DNA of 64,000 nt from Faeciplasma sp900553675. GTDB taxonomy: Bacteria > Bacillota > Clostridia > Oscillospirales > Ruminococcaceae. Under the pieces are notes generated by a model that saw only the letters and a program-made list of their open reading frames with translations, made no database searches and was not told where the DNA came from. The stretch is taken from assembly GCA_958428235.1 (NCBI GenBank), contig CAUAFG010000010.1, positions 1-64,000 on the forward strand, given 5' to 3'. Position 1 is the first letter of the stretch. Each line of letters opens with the position of its first letter. The position numbers were made by a program, and so were the translations under genes. Positions 50,232-59,844 of the stretch are shown piece after piece.

Positions 50232-51839
50232 ATGACGAAGTACATATTCGTTACCGGAGGCGTTGTTTCGGGACTCGGCAAGGGGATAACGGCGGCTTCG
50301 CTGGGAAGGCTTTTAAAGGCTCGCGGACTAAAGGTCGCGGCGCAGAAGCTCGACCCGTACATCAACGTTGACCCGGGCACAATGAGCCCCTATCAGCACG
50401 GCGAGGTATACGTAACCGAGGACGGCGCGGAAACCGACCTCGACCTTGGTCACTACGAACGCTTTATCGACGAGGATTTAAACAAATTCTCCAACCTTAC
50501 CACAGGCAAGGTATACTGGAACGTTCTTAACAAGGAGCGCAGGGGCGAGTATCTCGGCTCGACGGTTCAGGTAATCCCCCATATCACAAACGAGATAAAA
50601 GACTTTGTTTACCGGGTAGGACGCGAAACCTCGGCAGACGTTGTTATAACGGAAATCGGCGGTACCATAGGCGACATTGAATCCCAGCCCTTTATTGAGG
50701 CGGTGAGACAGATATCCCTCGAAGTTGGCAGGGAGAACAGTCTCTTTATTCATGTCACCCTGGTGCCTTTTTTGAGCGGGTCGGACGAGCATAAGTCCAA
50801 GCCCACCCAACACTCGGTGAAAGAGCTTTTGGGCATGGGAATCAACCCCAACATCATAGTTCTGCGGTGCGATGAGCCGCTGGAGCCCTCCATCTTCAAG
50901 AAAATTTCTATGTTCTGCAACGTCAAGCCGGACTGCGTTATCGAGAATATGACTCTGGGCGATCTTTACGAGGTCCCGCTGATGCTTGAAAACAAAGGCT
51001 TTTCTGATGTTGTCTGCCGCGAGCTGGGGTTAAGAGTCCCCGAACCCGACCTTACCGACTGGAAGCGGATGGTTGACGAGATTCATTCAAGAACCCATCA
51101 GGTAACCATAGGTCTTGTGGGAAAATACGTCCAGCTTCACGACGCTTATTTATCCGTTGCGGAGGCTCTGCGCCACGCGGGATATCCCTTAAAGGCTTTT
51201 GTAAACATAGAATGGATAGATTCCGAAACCCTCACGCCGGAAACATATGAAGAAATACTTGCCCCGCTGGACGGTATACTTGTCCCCGGCGGCTTTGGCG
51301 GCAGAGGAATCGAGGGCATGATTTTAGCGGCTAAGTATGCAAGAGAGCATAATGTCCCCTACTTCGGAATCTGTCTGGGTATGCAGATAGCCGTTATTGA
51401 GTATGCAAGGAACGTTGCAGGAATCGCAGACGCCAACTCCGGCGAGTTCGACGAGCTGTGTGAGAATAAGGTAATAGACTTTATGCCCGGGCAGTCCAAC
51501 GACATTGACAAGGGCGGAACTCTCCGTCTGGGAAGCTACCCATGCGTTATAAAGAGCGGAACCACTATGGAGCGCTGCTACAAGTCGGAGCTTATAAACG
51601 AACGTCACCGCCACCGCTATGAGTTCAACAACTCCTACCGCGATGTTCTTACCCAGCACGGTCTTACCCTTTCGGGAATGTCGCCGGACGGACGGCTGGT
51701 TGAAACGGTCGAGCTGAGCGGCAGAGCCTTCCATGTCGGGGTGCAGTATCACCCTGAGTTCAAGTCAAGACCGCAGCGTCCGCATCCGCTTTTCTTCGGA
51801 TTCGTAAAGGCTTCGCTTGAAAGAAGTCAAAACAAATAA
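50232..51839 (+). CDS. pyrG: CTP synthase
   Basis: A 535-residue CTP synthase, the standard length, converting UTP to CTP with glutamine. The synthetase domain holds FVTGGVVSGLGKGITAASLG and DPYINVDPGTMSPYQHGEVYV; the glutaminase domain has the nucleophile in YFGICLGMQ and the ending YHPEFKSRPQRPHPLF. AAAGGAAGATTTTT sets the start at 50232. It follows the ANTAR gene directly, so it may be part of the glnA transcript. CTP synthase needs glutamine, which links it to the first gene. Confidence 0.97.
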   Translation: MTKYIFVTGGVVSGLGKGITAASLGRLLKARGLKVAAQKLDPYINVDPGTMSPYQHGEVYVTEDGAETDLDLGHYERFIDEDLNKFSNLTTGKVYWNVLNKERRGEYLGSTVQVIPHITNEIKDFVYRVGRETSADVVITEIGGTIGDIESQPFIEAVRQISLEVGRENSLFIHVTLVPFLSGSDEHKSKPTQHSVKELLGMGINPNIIVLRCDEPLEPSIFKKISMFCNVKPDCVIENMTLGDLYEVPLMLENKGFSDVVCRELGLRVPEPDLTDWKRMVDEIHSRTHQVTIGLVGKYVQLHDAYLSVAEALRHAGYPLKAFVNIEWIDSETLTPETYEEILAPLDGILVPGGFGGRGIEGMILAAKYAREHNVPYFGICLGMQIAVIEYARNVAGIADANSGEFDELCENKVIDFMPGQSNDIDKGGTLRLGSYPCVIKSGTTMERCYKSELINERHRHRYEFNNSYRDVLTQHGLTLSGMSPDGRLVETVELSGRAFHVGVQYHPEFKSRPQRPHPLFFGFVKASLERSQNK

Positions 51840-51877
51840 CGTTAAAAAATTTATTAAAATAAAGAGGTTGATTAAAA

Positions 51878-52579
51878 ATGCACAAGCTTTATGAAGGAAA
51901 ATCCAAAATTGTCTATGAGGGAGTCGATCCCGGCACCTGCGTTATCGAATACAAGGACACTGCCACCGCAGGAAACGGAGCCAAAAAGGAGGATCTTCCC
52001 GGAAAGGGCAAGCTGAACGCGGCTATATCCAACATCATATTTAAGTATCTTATGAAAAACGGCGTTAAAACCCACTTTTTGCAGGAGCTTGACGATACCG
52101 CTATTCTGGTAAGGCACGCCGAAATCGTTCCGGTTGAGGTTATTGTAAGAAACGTCGCCGCCGGAAGCTTTTCCAAAAAGTACGGCGTTGCGGAGGGAAC
52201 CCCTCTTAAAAACAGAGTGGTTGAATTCAGCCTTAAGAGCGACGAGCTTGGCGATCCGATGATAAACGACTCTCAGCTTACCGCAATAGGTGCTGCCACT
52301 CAGGAGGAGCTTGACGAGCTTAGGGCGGCTTCTCTCAGAATTGATGAGCTGATGACCGAGCTTTTCGCCAAGGCGGGAATTAAGCTTATAGACTTCAAGC
52401 TGGAATTCGGCAGAGCGGACGGTCAGCTTTGGCTGTGCGACGAGATATCTCCCGACTCATGCAGGCTTTGGGACGCCGAGACAGACAGAAAGATGGACAA
52501 GGACCGCTTCCGCAGAGATCTGGGCAACGTCCTCGACGGATATCGCGACGTTTTGGCAAGACTTGAAGCCAACATATAA
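51878..52579 (+). CDS. purC: SAICAR synthase
   Basis: A 233-residue phosphoribosylaminoimidazole-succinocarboxamide synthase of the purine pathway. The motifs are LYEGKSKIVYEGVDPGTCVIEYKD, NGVKTHF, PVEVIVRNVAAGSFSKKYG, and LWLCDEISPDSCRLWD. AAAGAGGTTGATTAAAA precedes the ATG. It follows pyrG by 38 bases with no terminator. Other purine genes (purF, purM, purH) are not in the window. Confidence 0.97.
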   Translation: MHKLYEGKSKIVYEGVDPGTCVIEYKDTATAGNGAKKEDLPGKGKLNAAISNIIFKYLMKNGVKTHFLQELDDTAILVRHAEIVPVEVIVRNVAAGSFSKKYGVAEGTPLKNRVVEFSLKSDELGDPMINDSQLTAIGAATQEELDELRAASLRIDELMTELFAKAGIKLIDFKLEFGRADGQLWLCDEISPDSCRLWDAETDRKMDKDRFRRDLGNVLDGYRDVLARLEANI

Positions 52580-52594
52580 TTTCCCGTTTTGGTA

Positions 52595-52623
52595 TTGCAT
52601 TTCCTTGAAAAAGATTATATAAT
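52595..52623 (+). promoter_or_regulatory. Promoter ahead of purB
   Basis: TTGCAT (52595-52600), 17 bases and TATAAT (52618-52623), so purB-purA may have their own transcription start. Confidence 0.6.
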
Positions 52624-52711
52624 AGAAGGGATATACCGATACCGGCGCAGCTTATAGAATGCCTTTTGCAAAAAAGTATGCATATAAATTCATCATTCAA
52701 AGGAGTACAAA

Positions 52712-54136
52712 ATGTCAGACAGATACGAAAACCCGCTGTGCAAGCGGTATGCAGACCGTGAAATGCAGCACATTTTCTCGGACGATATGAAGTTTTCCAC
52801 GTGGCGCAGACTTTGGATAGCTCTTGCCGAGAGCGAAAAGGAGCTTGGGCTGAACATCACCGACGAGCAGATCAACGAGATGAAGCAGCACATTACCGAC
52901 ATCGACTACGAAACCGCCGCCAAGCGCGAAAAGGAAGTGCGGCACGATGTTATGGCGCACATATACACCTTCGGACTCGCCTGCCCCAAGGCGCGCCCCA
53001 TAATCCATCTCGGAGCGACAAGCTGCTATGTCGGCGACAACACCGACATCATCCAGCAGAAAGCGGCGCTTGAGCTGATTCGCCAGAAGCTTTTGACGGC
53101 GATTTCAGCACTTGCCGACTTCGCCGAAAAGCACAAAGGTCTTAACTGCCTTGCATACACACATTTTCAGGCGGCTCAGCCGACTACTTTGGGCAAGCGC
53201 TCCACCCTCTGGCTTCAGGACTTGATGATGGACTTAGAACACATCAATTTCGTCTTAGGCAATCTTAAGCTTTTAGGATGCCGCGGAACGACAGGCACCG
53301 GCGCAAGCTTTTTGGAGCTTTTCGACGGCGACCACGAAAAGGTTAAGAAGCTTGAAAAGCTTATCGCCAAGAAGATGGGCTTTGACTGCGCATACGCCGT
53401 AAGCGGACAGACCTACACCCGCAAGGTGGATTACTTCACCCTTTCTGCGCTGTCGGGTATCGCGCAGAGCGCGCACAAGTTCTCTAACGACATCAGGCTT
53501 ATGTCCCACTTAAAGGAAGTCGACGAACCCTTTGAGGCAGGACAGGTTGGCTCATCGGCTATGGCATACAAGCGCAATCCGATGAGAAGCGAAAGAATTG
53601 CTTCACTGGCAAGATATGTCATTGCGGACACCATGAATCCCGCTATGACGGCGAGCGAACAGTGGTTTGAGCGCACCTTGGACGACTCGGCAAACCGCAG
53701 AATAAGCATCCCCGAAGCGTTTTTGGCTGTGGACGGCATACTCACCCTTGTTATAAACATAGTTAAGGGAATGACGGTCTACCCGGGAATGATAAACCGC
53801 CACTTAATGGACGAGCTTCCCTTTATCGCGACCGAAAACATACTTATGTACAGCGTTAAAAAGGGCGGAGACAGGCAGACACTTCACGAGGCTATCCGCC
53901 GTCATTCGGTTGCCGCCGCAAAAGCTATCAAGGAGTCGGGCGCGGACAACGACCTTATTGACAGAATCGCCGCCGACCCGGTATTCAACATCACCAAGGA
54001 TGAAATTCTTAAAATCATAGACGAGGGCGGCTTTACCGGACGTGCCAAGGAGCAGACCGAGGAATATGTTGCCGCCGTGCGCGAGGCTCTTAAATCGTAT
54101 GAAATCGGCGAGGTTGACGCCGTTGTGAACGTTTAA
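52712..54136 (+). CDS. purB: Adenylosuccinate lyase
   Basis: A 474-residue lyase of the fumarase/aspartase superfamily, acting twice in purine synthesis. The motifs are HLGATSCYVGDNTD, AYTHFQAAQPTTLGKR, the catalytic loop VGSSAMAYKRNPMRSERI and the C-terminal domain. AAAGGAGTACAAA precedes the ATG. Length and motifs are normal. It makes AMP precursor and fumarate. Confidence 0.97.
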   Translation: MSDRYENPLCKRYADREMQHIFSDDMKFSTWRRLWIALAESEKELGLNITDEQINEMKQHITDIDYETAAKREKEVRHDVMAHIYTFGLACPKARPIIHLGATSCYVGDNTDIIQQKAALELIRQKLLTAISALADFAEKHKGLNCLAYTHFQAAQPTTLGKRSTLWLQDLMMDLEHINFVLGNLKLLGCRGTTGTGASFLELFDGDHEKVKKLEKLIAKKMGFDCAYAVSGQTYTRKVDYFTLSALSGIAQSAHKFSNDIRLMSHLKEVDEPFEAGQVGSSAMAYKRNPMRSERIASLARYVIADTMNPAMTASEQWFERTLDDSANRRISIPEAFLAVDGILTLVINIVKGMTVYPGMINRHLMDELPFIATENILMYSVKKGGDRQTLHEAIRRHSVAAAKAIKESGADNDLIDRIAADPVFNITKDEILKIIDEGGFTGRAKEQTEEYVAAVREALKSYEIGEVDAVVNV

Positions 54137-54160
54137 CGCATCTCAGAAAGGAATTTTGAT

Positions 54161-55429
54161 ATGTTAACAGCAATAGTAGGAACAAACTGGGGCGACGAGG
54201 GCAAGGGCAGAATGGTTGACCTGCTTTCGGCTGACTATGATATCATCTGCCGCTATCAGGGCGGAAACAACGCCGGTCACACCGTTATAAACGAAAAGGG
54301 CAAATTTATACTTAACCTTCTCCCCTCCGGAATTTTAAGGGAGACCACCGTCAACGTTATGGGCAACGGCATGGTTATTGATATCGAGCATCTTACAAAG
54401 GAGATATCCTCCCTGACCGAAAAGAGCATAAAAATCACCCCTGAAAACCTGAAAATCAGCGACAAGGCAATAATTTGCCTGCCATATCACAAAATGCAGG
54501 ATATAATGGAGGAGGAGCGTCTGGCGGACAAAAAGTACGGCTCCACCCGCAGGGGAATCGCTCCTGTTTATTCCGACAAATACATGAAAAAGGGCATACG
54601 CATGGGCGACCTGTTCGACGAAAAGGGTCTTTATGAAAAGCTCTGCGACATTGTGGAGTGGAAGAATATAACCGTTGTCGGCTACGGTCACGAGCCTGTA
54701 AAGGCGGACGAGATCATGGACTGGCTGAAAAAGTACGGCGAGGTTATAAAGCCCTATGTCTGTGACGTTTCAAAGTATCTTAACAATGCAATTGCCGAGG
54801 GCAGAGACATAATGTTTGAAGCTCAGCTGGGAGCTTTAAGAGATATCGACTTCGGAATCTATCCCTACACTTCGTCTTCTACTACGCTTGCAATGTATGC
54901 GCCCATCGGGGCGGGTATCCCCGGCGCCAAGATAGACAATTCCATTGGAATTATGAAGGCATACTCCACCTGCGTTGGAGAAGGTCCGTTTACGGCTGAG
55001 ATGTTCGGCGATGAAGCGGAAAAATTAAGAGCCGCCGGCGGAGAATACGGTGCTGCCACAGGCAGACCCCGCAGAGTGGGTCCGTTCGACATTCCCGCAT
55101 CCAAATACGGCGCAATGGTTCAGGGCTGCGACTATATCGCGCTTACCAAGCTTGATGTTCTTTCCTACATGGATAAGATTCCGGTATGCGTGGCTTATGA
55201 CGTTGACGGCGAGATAACCACCGACTTTCCCACCGGCGCAAAGCTTGACAGAGCAAAGCCGGTGATAGAATACGTCGACGGCTTTGGAGACATCTCCGGC
55301 TGCCGCACCAAGGAGGAGCTTCCTGCGGCTGCAATCAAGTATATTGAATACATCGAAAAAGCGGTCGGCTGTCCGGTGAAGTATGCTTCCGTCGGAGCGG
55401 AGAGAGACGAATATATTAAAATGTTCTGA
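54161..55429 (+). CDS. purA: Adenylosuccinate synthetase
   Basis: A 422-residue GTP-dependent synthetase joining IMP and aspartate, the step that begins AMP formation. The motifs are VGTNWGDEGKGRMVDLL, GGNNAGHTV, STRRGIAPVYSDK, YPYTSSSTT and the P-loop-like RRVGPFD. AGAAAGGAATTTTGAT precedes the ATG. Directly after purB, whose product acts on its product. Confidence 0.97.
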   Translation: MLTAIVGTNWGDEGKGRMVDLLSADYDIICRYQGGNNAGHTVINEKGKFILNLLPSGILRETTVNVMGNGMVIDIEHLTKEISSLTEKSIKITPENLKISDKAIICLPYHKMQDIMEEERLADKKYGSTRRGIAPVYSDKYMKKGIRMGDLFDEKGLYEKLCDIVEWKNITVVGYGHEPVKADEIMDWLKKYGEVIKPYVCDVSKYLNNAIAEGRDIMFEAQLGALRDIDFGIYPYTSSSTTLAMYAPIGAGIPGAKIDNSIGIMKAYSTCVGEGPFTAEMFGDEAEKLRAAGGEYGAATGRPRRVGPFDIPASKYGAMVQGCDYIALTKLDVLSYMDKIPVCVAYDVDGEITTDFPTGAKLDRAKPVIEYVDGFGDISGCRTKEELPAAAIKYIEYIEKAVGCPVKYASVGAERDEYIKMF

Positions 55430-55475
55430 CACAGCACAAACGCACTTATAATATCTTGAAAGGCATTGATATAAT

Positions 55476-56579
55476 ATGTTAAAATTCAACCGAAAGCTGA
55501 TTTTGGAGGACGGAAGCGAATATTTTGGCTACGGCTTCGGAAGCGGCTCGGACAGAGTGCTTGAAATCGTTTTCAACACCTCTATGGCGGGATATCAGGA
55601 GATAGTCTCCGACCCGTCATACACCTATCAGGCGGTGGTTATGACCTACCCGCTGATCGGCAACTACGGCATAACCGACGACGATTTTGAGTCCAAAGCC
55701 ATAACCATAGGCGGACTTATCGTTAGGGACTACAACGATATGCCGTCGAACTTCCGTTACACCAAAACCCTTTCGGAGCTGCTGGAGGAAAACGACATCC
55801 CGGGAATTTACGGCATTGACACCCGCAAGCTTACAAGGAGTATCCGCGACTTGGGTTCGAGAAGGGTGCTTATTACCGATATCTCCACCTCATTGGAGGA
55901 CGGTCTTGCCGTCATAAAAAGCACCCCTGTTCCGCACGACGCGGTATCTAAGGTCAGCTGCAAAAAGAGATGGTATTCAAGGACGGCGAATCCGGTGTTC
56001 AACGTGGTTGCGCTGGACTGCGGAATCAAGCTGAACATTATCCGCTCGCTGAACAAATGCGGCTGCAATGTTACCATCGTGCCGTACAACACCACTGCCG
56101 AGGAAATAGAATTTATGAACCCTGACGGAGTTGTGCTTTCAAACGGTCCAGGCGATCCAGAGGATGTTGAGACTGCTATAGAGCTTGTAAGAAATCTTAA
56201 GGGCAAGTACCCGATTTTCGGAATCTGTCTGGGACATCAGATAATTTCGCTTGCATATGGGGCTAAAACCTACAAGCTGAAATTCGGTCACCGAGGCGGA
56301 AACCATCCCGTAAAAAATCTTGAGACGGGCAAAATCGAAATGACCTCGCAGAACCACAGCTACGCCGTTGATCCTGCAAGCATAGAATCCACCGAGCTTG
56401 AAATTACACATATAAACCTGCTTGACAAAACGGTTGAGGGGGTTGAGTGCAAGGCTGACAAGGTGTTCAGCGTGCAGTATCACCCCGAAAGCGCGCCCGG
56501 TCCGCAGGACTCACACTATCTTTTTGACAAATTTCTGGAAAACATGAAAGGAGCGAAGCAGGATGCCCAAGCGCACTGA
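55476..56579 (+). CDS. carA: Carbamoyl phosphate synthase small subunit
   Basis: A 367-residue glutaminase subunit that releases ammonia for carbamoyl phosphate. The nucleophile is in FGICLGHQIISLAYG and the partners are in QYHPESAPGPQD. The N-terminal half carries NTSMAGYQEIVSDPSY. GAAAGGCATTGATATA precedes the ATG; a TATAAT at 55447 may mark a weak promoter. The stop overlaps carB by 17 bases. Confidence 0.97.
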   Translation: MLKFNRKLILEDGSEYFGYGFGSGSDRVLEIVFNTSMAGYQEIVSDPSYTYQAVVMTYPLIGNYGITDDDFESKAITIGGLIVRDYNDMPSNFRYTKTLSELLEENDIPGIYGIDTRKLTRSIRDLGSRRVLITDISTSLEDGLAVIKSTPVPHDAVSKVSCKKRWYSRTANPVFNVVALDCGIKLNIIRSLNKCGCNVTIVPYNTTAEEIEFMNPDGVVLSNGPGDPEDVETAIELVRNLKGKYPIFGICLGHQIISLAYGAKTYKLKFGHRGGNHPVKNLETGKIEMTSQNHSYAVDPASIESTELEITHINLLDKTVEGVECKADKVFSVQYHPESAPGPQDSHYLFDKFLENMKGAKQDAQAH

Positions 56580-59500
56580 TATAAAAAAGGTCTTGGTTAT
56601 CGGCTCGGGACCTATTGTTATCGGTCAGGCGGCAGAGTTTGACTATGCCGGAACTCAGGCGTGCCTCGCCCTTAAGGAAGAGGGCTACGAGGTAATTTTG
56701 TGCAACTCCAACCCCGCAACCATCATGACTGATACCTCCATCGCCGACAAGGTTTACATGGAGCCTTTGACCCTTGAATTTGTCGCAAGGATTTGCAGAT
56801 ACGAACGTCCGGACGCTATCGTTCCCGGAATCGGCGGTCAGACAGGGCTTAACCTTGCAATGCAGCTTGCCAAAAAAGGCGTTTTGCAGGAGTGCGAAAT
56901 CGAGCTTTTGGGTACCGACGCCAAGAGCATAGAATGTGCCGAGGACAGAGAGCTTTTTAAAGAGCTTTGCCAGCGAATCGGTGAACCGGTTGTTCCATCG
57001 CAGATAACCTACAGCGTTGAGGAGGGCTTGGAAGCCGCGGAGAATATCGGCTATCCGGTAATACTTCGCCCTGCCTTCACGTTGGGAGGCACCGGTGGCG
57101 GATTTGCATATGACCCCGACGAAATGACGGTCATGATGAAAAATGCGCTTGCACTTTCCCCTGTTCATCAGGTTCTGGTTGAAAAGAGCATAAAGGGCTA
57201 CAAGGAAATCGAATACGAGGTTATGCGGGACGCCAACGACACCGCTATAACCGTGTGCAACATGGAAAACTTGGATCCTGTCGGAATCCACACCGGCGAC
57301 TCGATAGTTGTGGCTCCCAGCCAGACGCTTACAAACAAAGAATACCATATGCTGCGCGATTCTGCGCTGAAAATCATTCGCGCGCTGAATGTCAAGGGCG
57401 GCTGCAACGTTCAGTTTGCCTTGGACCCGCAGTCGTTCAGATATTACGTTATCGAGGTAAACCCAAGGGTTTCGCGGTCGTCGGCACTTGCCTCCAAGGC
57501 AAGCGGATACCCGATTGCAAGGGTGTCGGCTAAAATTGCCGTCGGCATGAATTTAGACGAAATTCAGCTTGCAAACACCCCTGCCTGCTTTGAGCCGTCC
57601 TTAGACTACGTCGTAACCAAAATGCCGCGCTTCCCGTTTGACAAGTTCACCTCTGCCTCGAACACCCTTTCCACCCAGATGAAGGCTACCGGCGAGGTAA
57701 TGAGCGTTGGCAGAACGCTGGAGGAAAGTCTGTTAAAGGCTATACGCTCGCTTGAAGACTCCAAAAATCACATCCACATGGATAAGTTCGACTCGGAGCA
57801 TATGAGCGTTGATGACCTGCTCGACTACATCAAGGAGGGCACCGACGACAGAATCTATGCCATATCCCAGCTTATGTGGGCAGGTGTTGACCACTCGAGA
57901 ATATGCAATATCACCGGAATAGATATGTTCTTCCTCGACAAAATCAAGAAGATAGTCGATTTTGAAAAGGAGATGGAGGCTTGCCCCGACTCGCCCGAGC
58001 TTATGCGTGAGGCTAAGAAGATGGGCTTTTCCGACTCCTACATCGCCGAGCTTTGGAAGACCACCGAGGACGACATCTATGCCCGCCGCTGCGAAATGGG
58101 GCTTTTTCCGGTTTACAAGATGATAGACACCTGCGCAAGCGAGTTTAAGAGCTATGTCCCCTACTTCTACTCGACCTATGAGGACGAAAACGAATCGATA
58201 GTTTCCGAGCGCGAAAAGGTTATAGTTTTAGGCTCGGGTCCCATAAGAATCGGTCAGGGCGTTGAGTTTGACTACTCCACCGTTCACGCAGTGAGAACCA
58301 TCAAGGACGCCGGCTACGAGGCTATTGTTATCAACAACAACCCCGAAACGGTCTCCACCGACTACACCACCGCCGACAAGCTTTACTTTGAGCCGCTGAC
58401 CGTTGAGGACGTTATGAACATCATCCACCTTGAAAAGCCGCTGGGAGTTATTGCCACCCTCGGCGGACAGACTGCTGTCAACCTTGCCGAGCCGCTTACA
58501 AGGCGTGGAGTGAAGATTATAGGAACCGACTGCGTTGGCATTGAAAAGGCTGAAAACAGGGACGCTTTTGATGAAGTAATCCGCTCGCTTGGTATCCCCA
58601 ACCCCAAGGGCGAGGCTGTTACAAACATCGAAGCCGGAGTTGAAGCAGCTCAGCGGATAGGATATCCCGTTCTGGTTCGCCCCTCGTTTGTTTTAGGCGG
58701 ACGCGCCATGGAGATAGTCGCAAACGAAAAAATGCTGCGGCACTACCTTAAAAACGCGGTTGAGGTGGACGTTGACAAGCCGGTTTTAGTGGACAAGTAC
58801 CTTGCGGGAAAAGAAGTCGAGGTGGACGCTATCTGCGACGGCGTTCAGGTATTCATCCCGGGAATAATGGAGCTTGTAGAGCGCACCGGCGTTCATTCGG
58901 GCGACTCGATGAGCGTTTACCCGCCTTTCAGCATCTCCGAAAAGGTAAAGAGTACCATTTCCGACTACACCACCCGCTTGGGTCTGGGAATAGGAATAGT
59001 CGGGCTGTTCAACATTCAGTTTATTGTTGACAAGGACGAAAACGTGTTCGTTATCGAGGTCAACCCAAGGGCTTCGAGAAGTGTTCCGTTCCTTTCAAAG
59101 TCGGCAGGATACCCGCTTGTGCGAATCGCCACAAGGTGTATGCTTGGCGAAAGCCTTGCCGCTCAGGGAATTGACTGTATGCTCCCGCCCGAAAAGAAGC
59201 GTTGGTATGTTAAAGCGCCGGCATTCTCGTTTGAAAAGCTTTCGGGCATGGACGCTTATTTGTCCCCCGAAATGAAGTCAACCGGTGAGGCTATAGGCTA
59301 CGACGACAGGCTTAACCGCGCGATGTACAAGGCTTTGCAGGCGTCCGGCGTTAAAATGAAGGACTACGGAACGGTAGTTGTAACCCTTGCCGACGAGGAC
59401 AAGGAGGAGGCTCTGCCGCTTGTGCGCAGGTTTTACAACCTTGGCTTCAACATTGAGGCGACCATCGGAACGGCGAACTTCTTAAAAGAGCACGGCATAC

Positions 59501-59748
59501 GCACAAGGGTTCGCGGAAAGCTCAGCGAGGGCAGCGACGAGATTCTTCGCTCTATCCGCGCGGGATATGTCAGCTACATCATAAATACCAGAGCGATACT
59601 TTCCGGCGTTCACTACGAGGACGGTACGGCGATTCGTCAGTGCGCGGTTCAGAACGGTGTTACAATGTTTACATCGCTTGACACTGTAAGGATTGTTCTT
59701 GACGTTCTTGAAGAGACTATTCCGGATATTTCTACTATCGATAAATAA
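56563..59748 (+). CDS. carB: Carbamoyl phosphate synthase large subunit
   Basis: A 1061-residue protein with two homologous ATP-grasp halves, each starting with LVIGSGPIVIGQAAEFDYAG or VLGSGPIRIGQGVEFDYST, an oligomerisation part and a C-terminal MGS-like domain (IGTANFLKEHGIRTRV). It makes carbamoyl phosphate for pyrimidines and arginine. GGAGCGAAGCAGG precedes the ATG. The transcript ends at a strong terminator. Confidence 0.98.
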   Translation: MPKRTDIKKVLVIGSGPIVIGQAAEFDYAGTQACLALKEEGYEVILCNSNPATIMTDTSIADKVYMEPLTLEFVARICRYERPDAIVPGIGGQTGLNLAMQLAKKGVLQECEIELLGTDAKSIECAEDRELFKELCQRIGEPVVPSQITYSVEEGLEAAENIGYPVILRPAFTLGGTGGGFAYDPDEMTVMMKNALALSPVHQVLVEKSIKGYKEIEYEVMRDANDTAITVCNMENLDPVGIHTGDSIVVAPSQTLTNKEYHMLRDSALKIIRALNVKGGCNVQFALDPQSFRYYVIEVNPRVSRSSALASKASGYPIARVSAKIAVGMNLDEIQLANTPACFEPSLDYVVTKMPRFPFDKFTSASNTLSTQMKATGEVMSVGRTLEESLLKAIRSLEDSKNHIHMDKFDSEHMSVDDLLDYIKEGTDDRIYAISQLMWAGVDHSRICNITGIDMFFLDKIKKIVDFEKEMEACPDSPELMREAKKMGFSDSYIAELWKTTEDDIYARRCEMGLFPVYKMIDTCASEFKSYVPYFYSTYEDENESIVSEREKVIVLGSGPIRIGQGVEFDYSTVHAVRTIKDAGYEAIVINNNPETVSTDYTTADKLYFEPLTVEDVMNIIHLEKPLGVIATLGGQTAVNLAEPLTRRGVKIIGTDCVGIEKAENRDAFDEVIRSLGIPNPKGEAVTNIEAGVEAAQRIGYPVLVRPSFVLGGRAMEIVANEKMLRHYLKNAVEVDVDKPVLVDKYLAGKEVEVDAICDGVQVFIPGIMELVERTGVHSGDSMSVYPPFSISEKVKSTISDYTTRLGLGIGIVGLFNIQFIVDKDENVFVIEVNPRASRSVPFLSKSAGYPLVRIATRCMLGESLAAQGIDCMLPPEKKRWYVKAPAFSFEKLSGMDAYLSPEMKSTGEAIGYDDRLNRAMYKALQASGVKMKDYGTVVVTLADEDKEEALPLVRRFYNLGFNIEATIGTANFLKEHGIRTRVRGKLSEGSDEILRSIRAGYVSYIINTRAILSGVHYEDGTAIRQCAVQNGVTMFTSLDTVRIVLDVLEETIPDISTIDK

Positions 59749-59750
59749 TT

Positions 59751-59786
59751 AAAGCTCCCGAAGCGCAAAATTCGGGGGCTTTTTTG
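59751..59786 (+). terminator. Terminator after carB
   Basis: AAGCTCCCGAA pairs with TTCGGGGGCTT, followed by TTTT. It ends the glnA-carB region. Confidence 0.9.
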
Positions 59787-59788
59787 AC

Positions 59789-59832
59789 AGCATTAACGCC
59801 GCCCTCTGAAACCAGATGGCGGCGTTAATGCT
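59789..59832 (-). terminator. Hairpin after the surface protein gene
   Basis: A perfect 15-bp stem AGCATTAACGCCGCC with its complement; on the minus strand it lies 13 bases beyond the stop codon of the surface protein. A T-tract is missing, so the carB terminator on the opposite strand may contribute. Confidence 0.6.
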
Positions 59833-59844
59833 ATATTATAGGAG

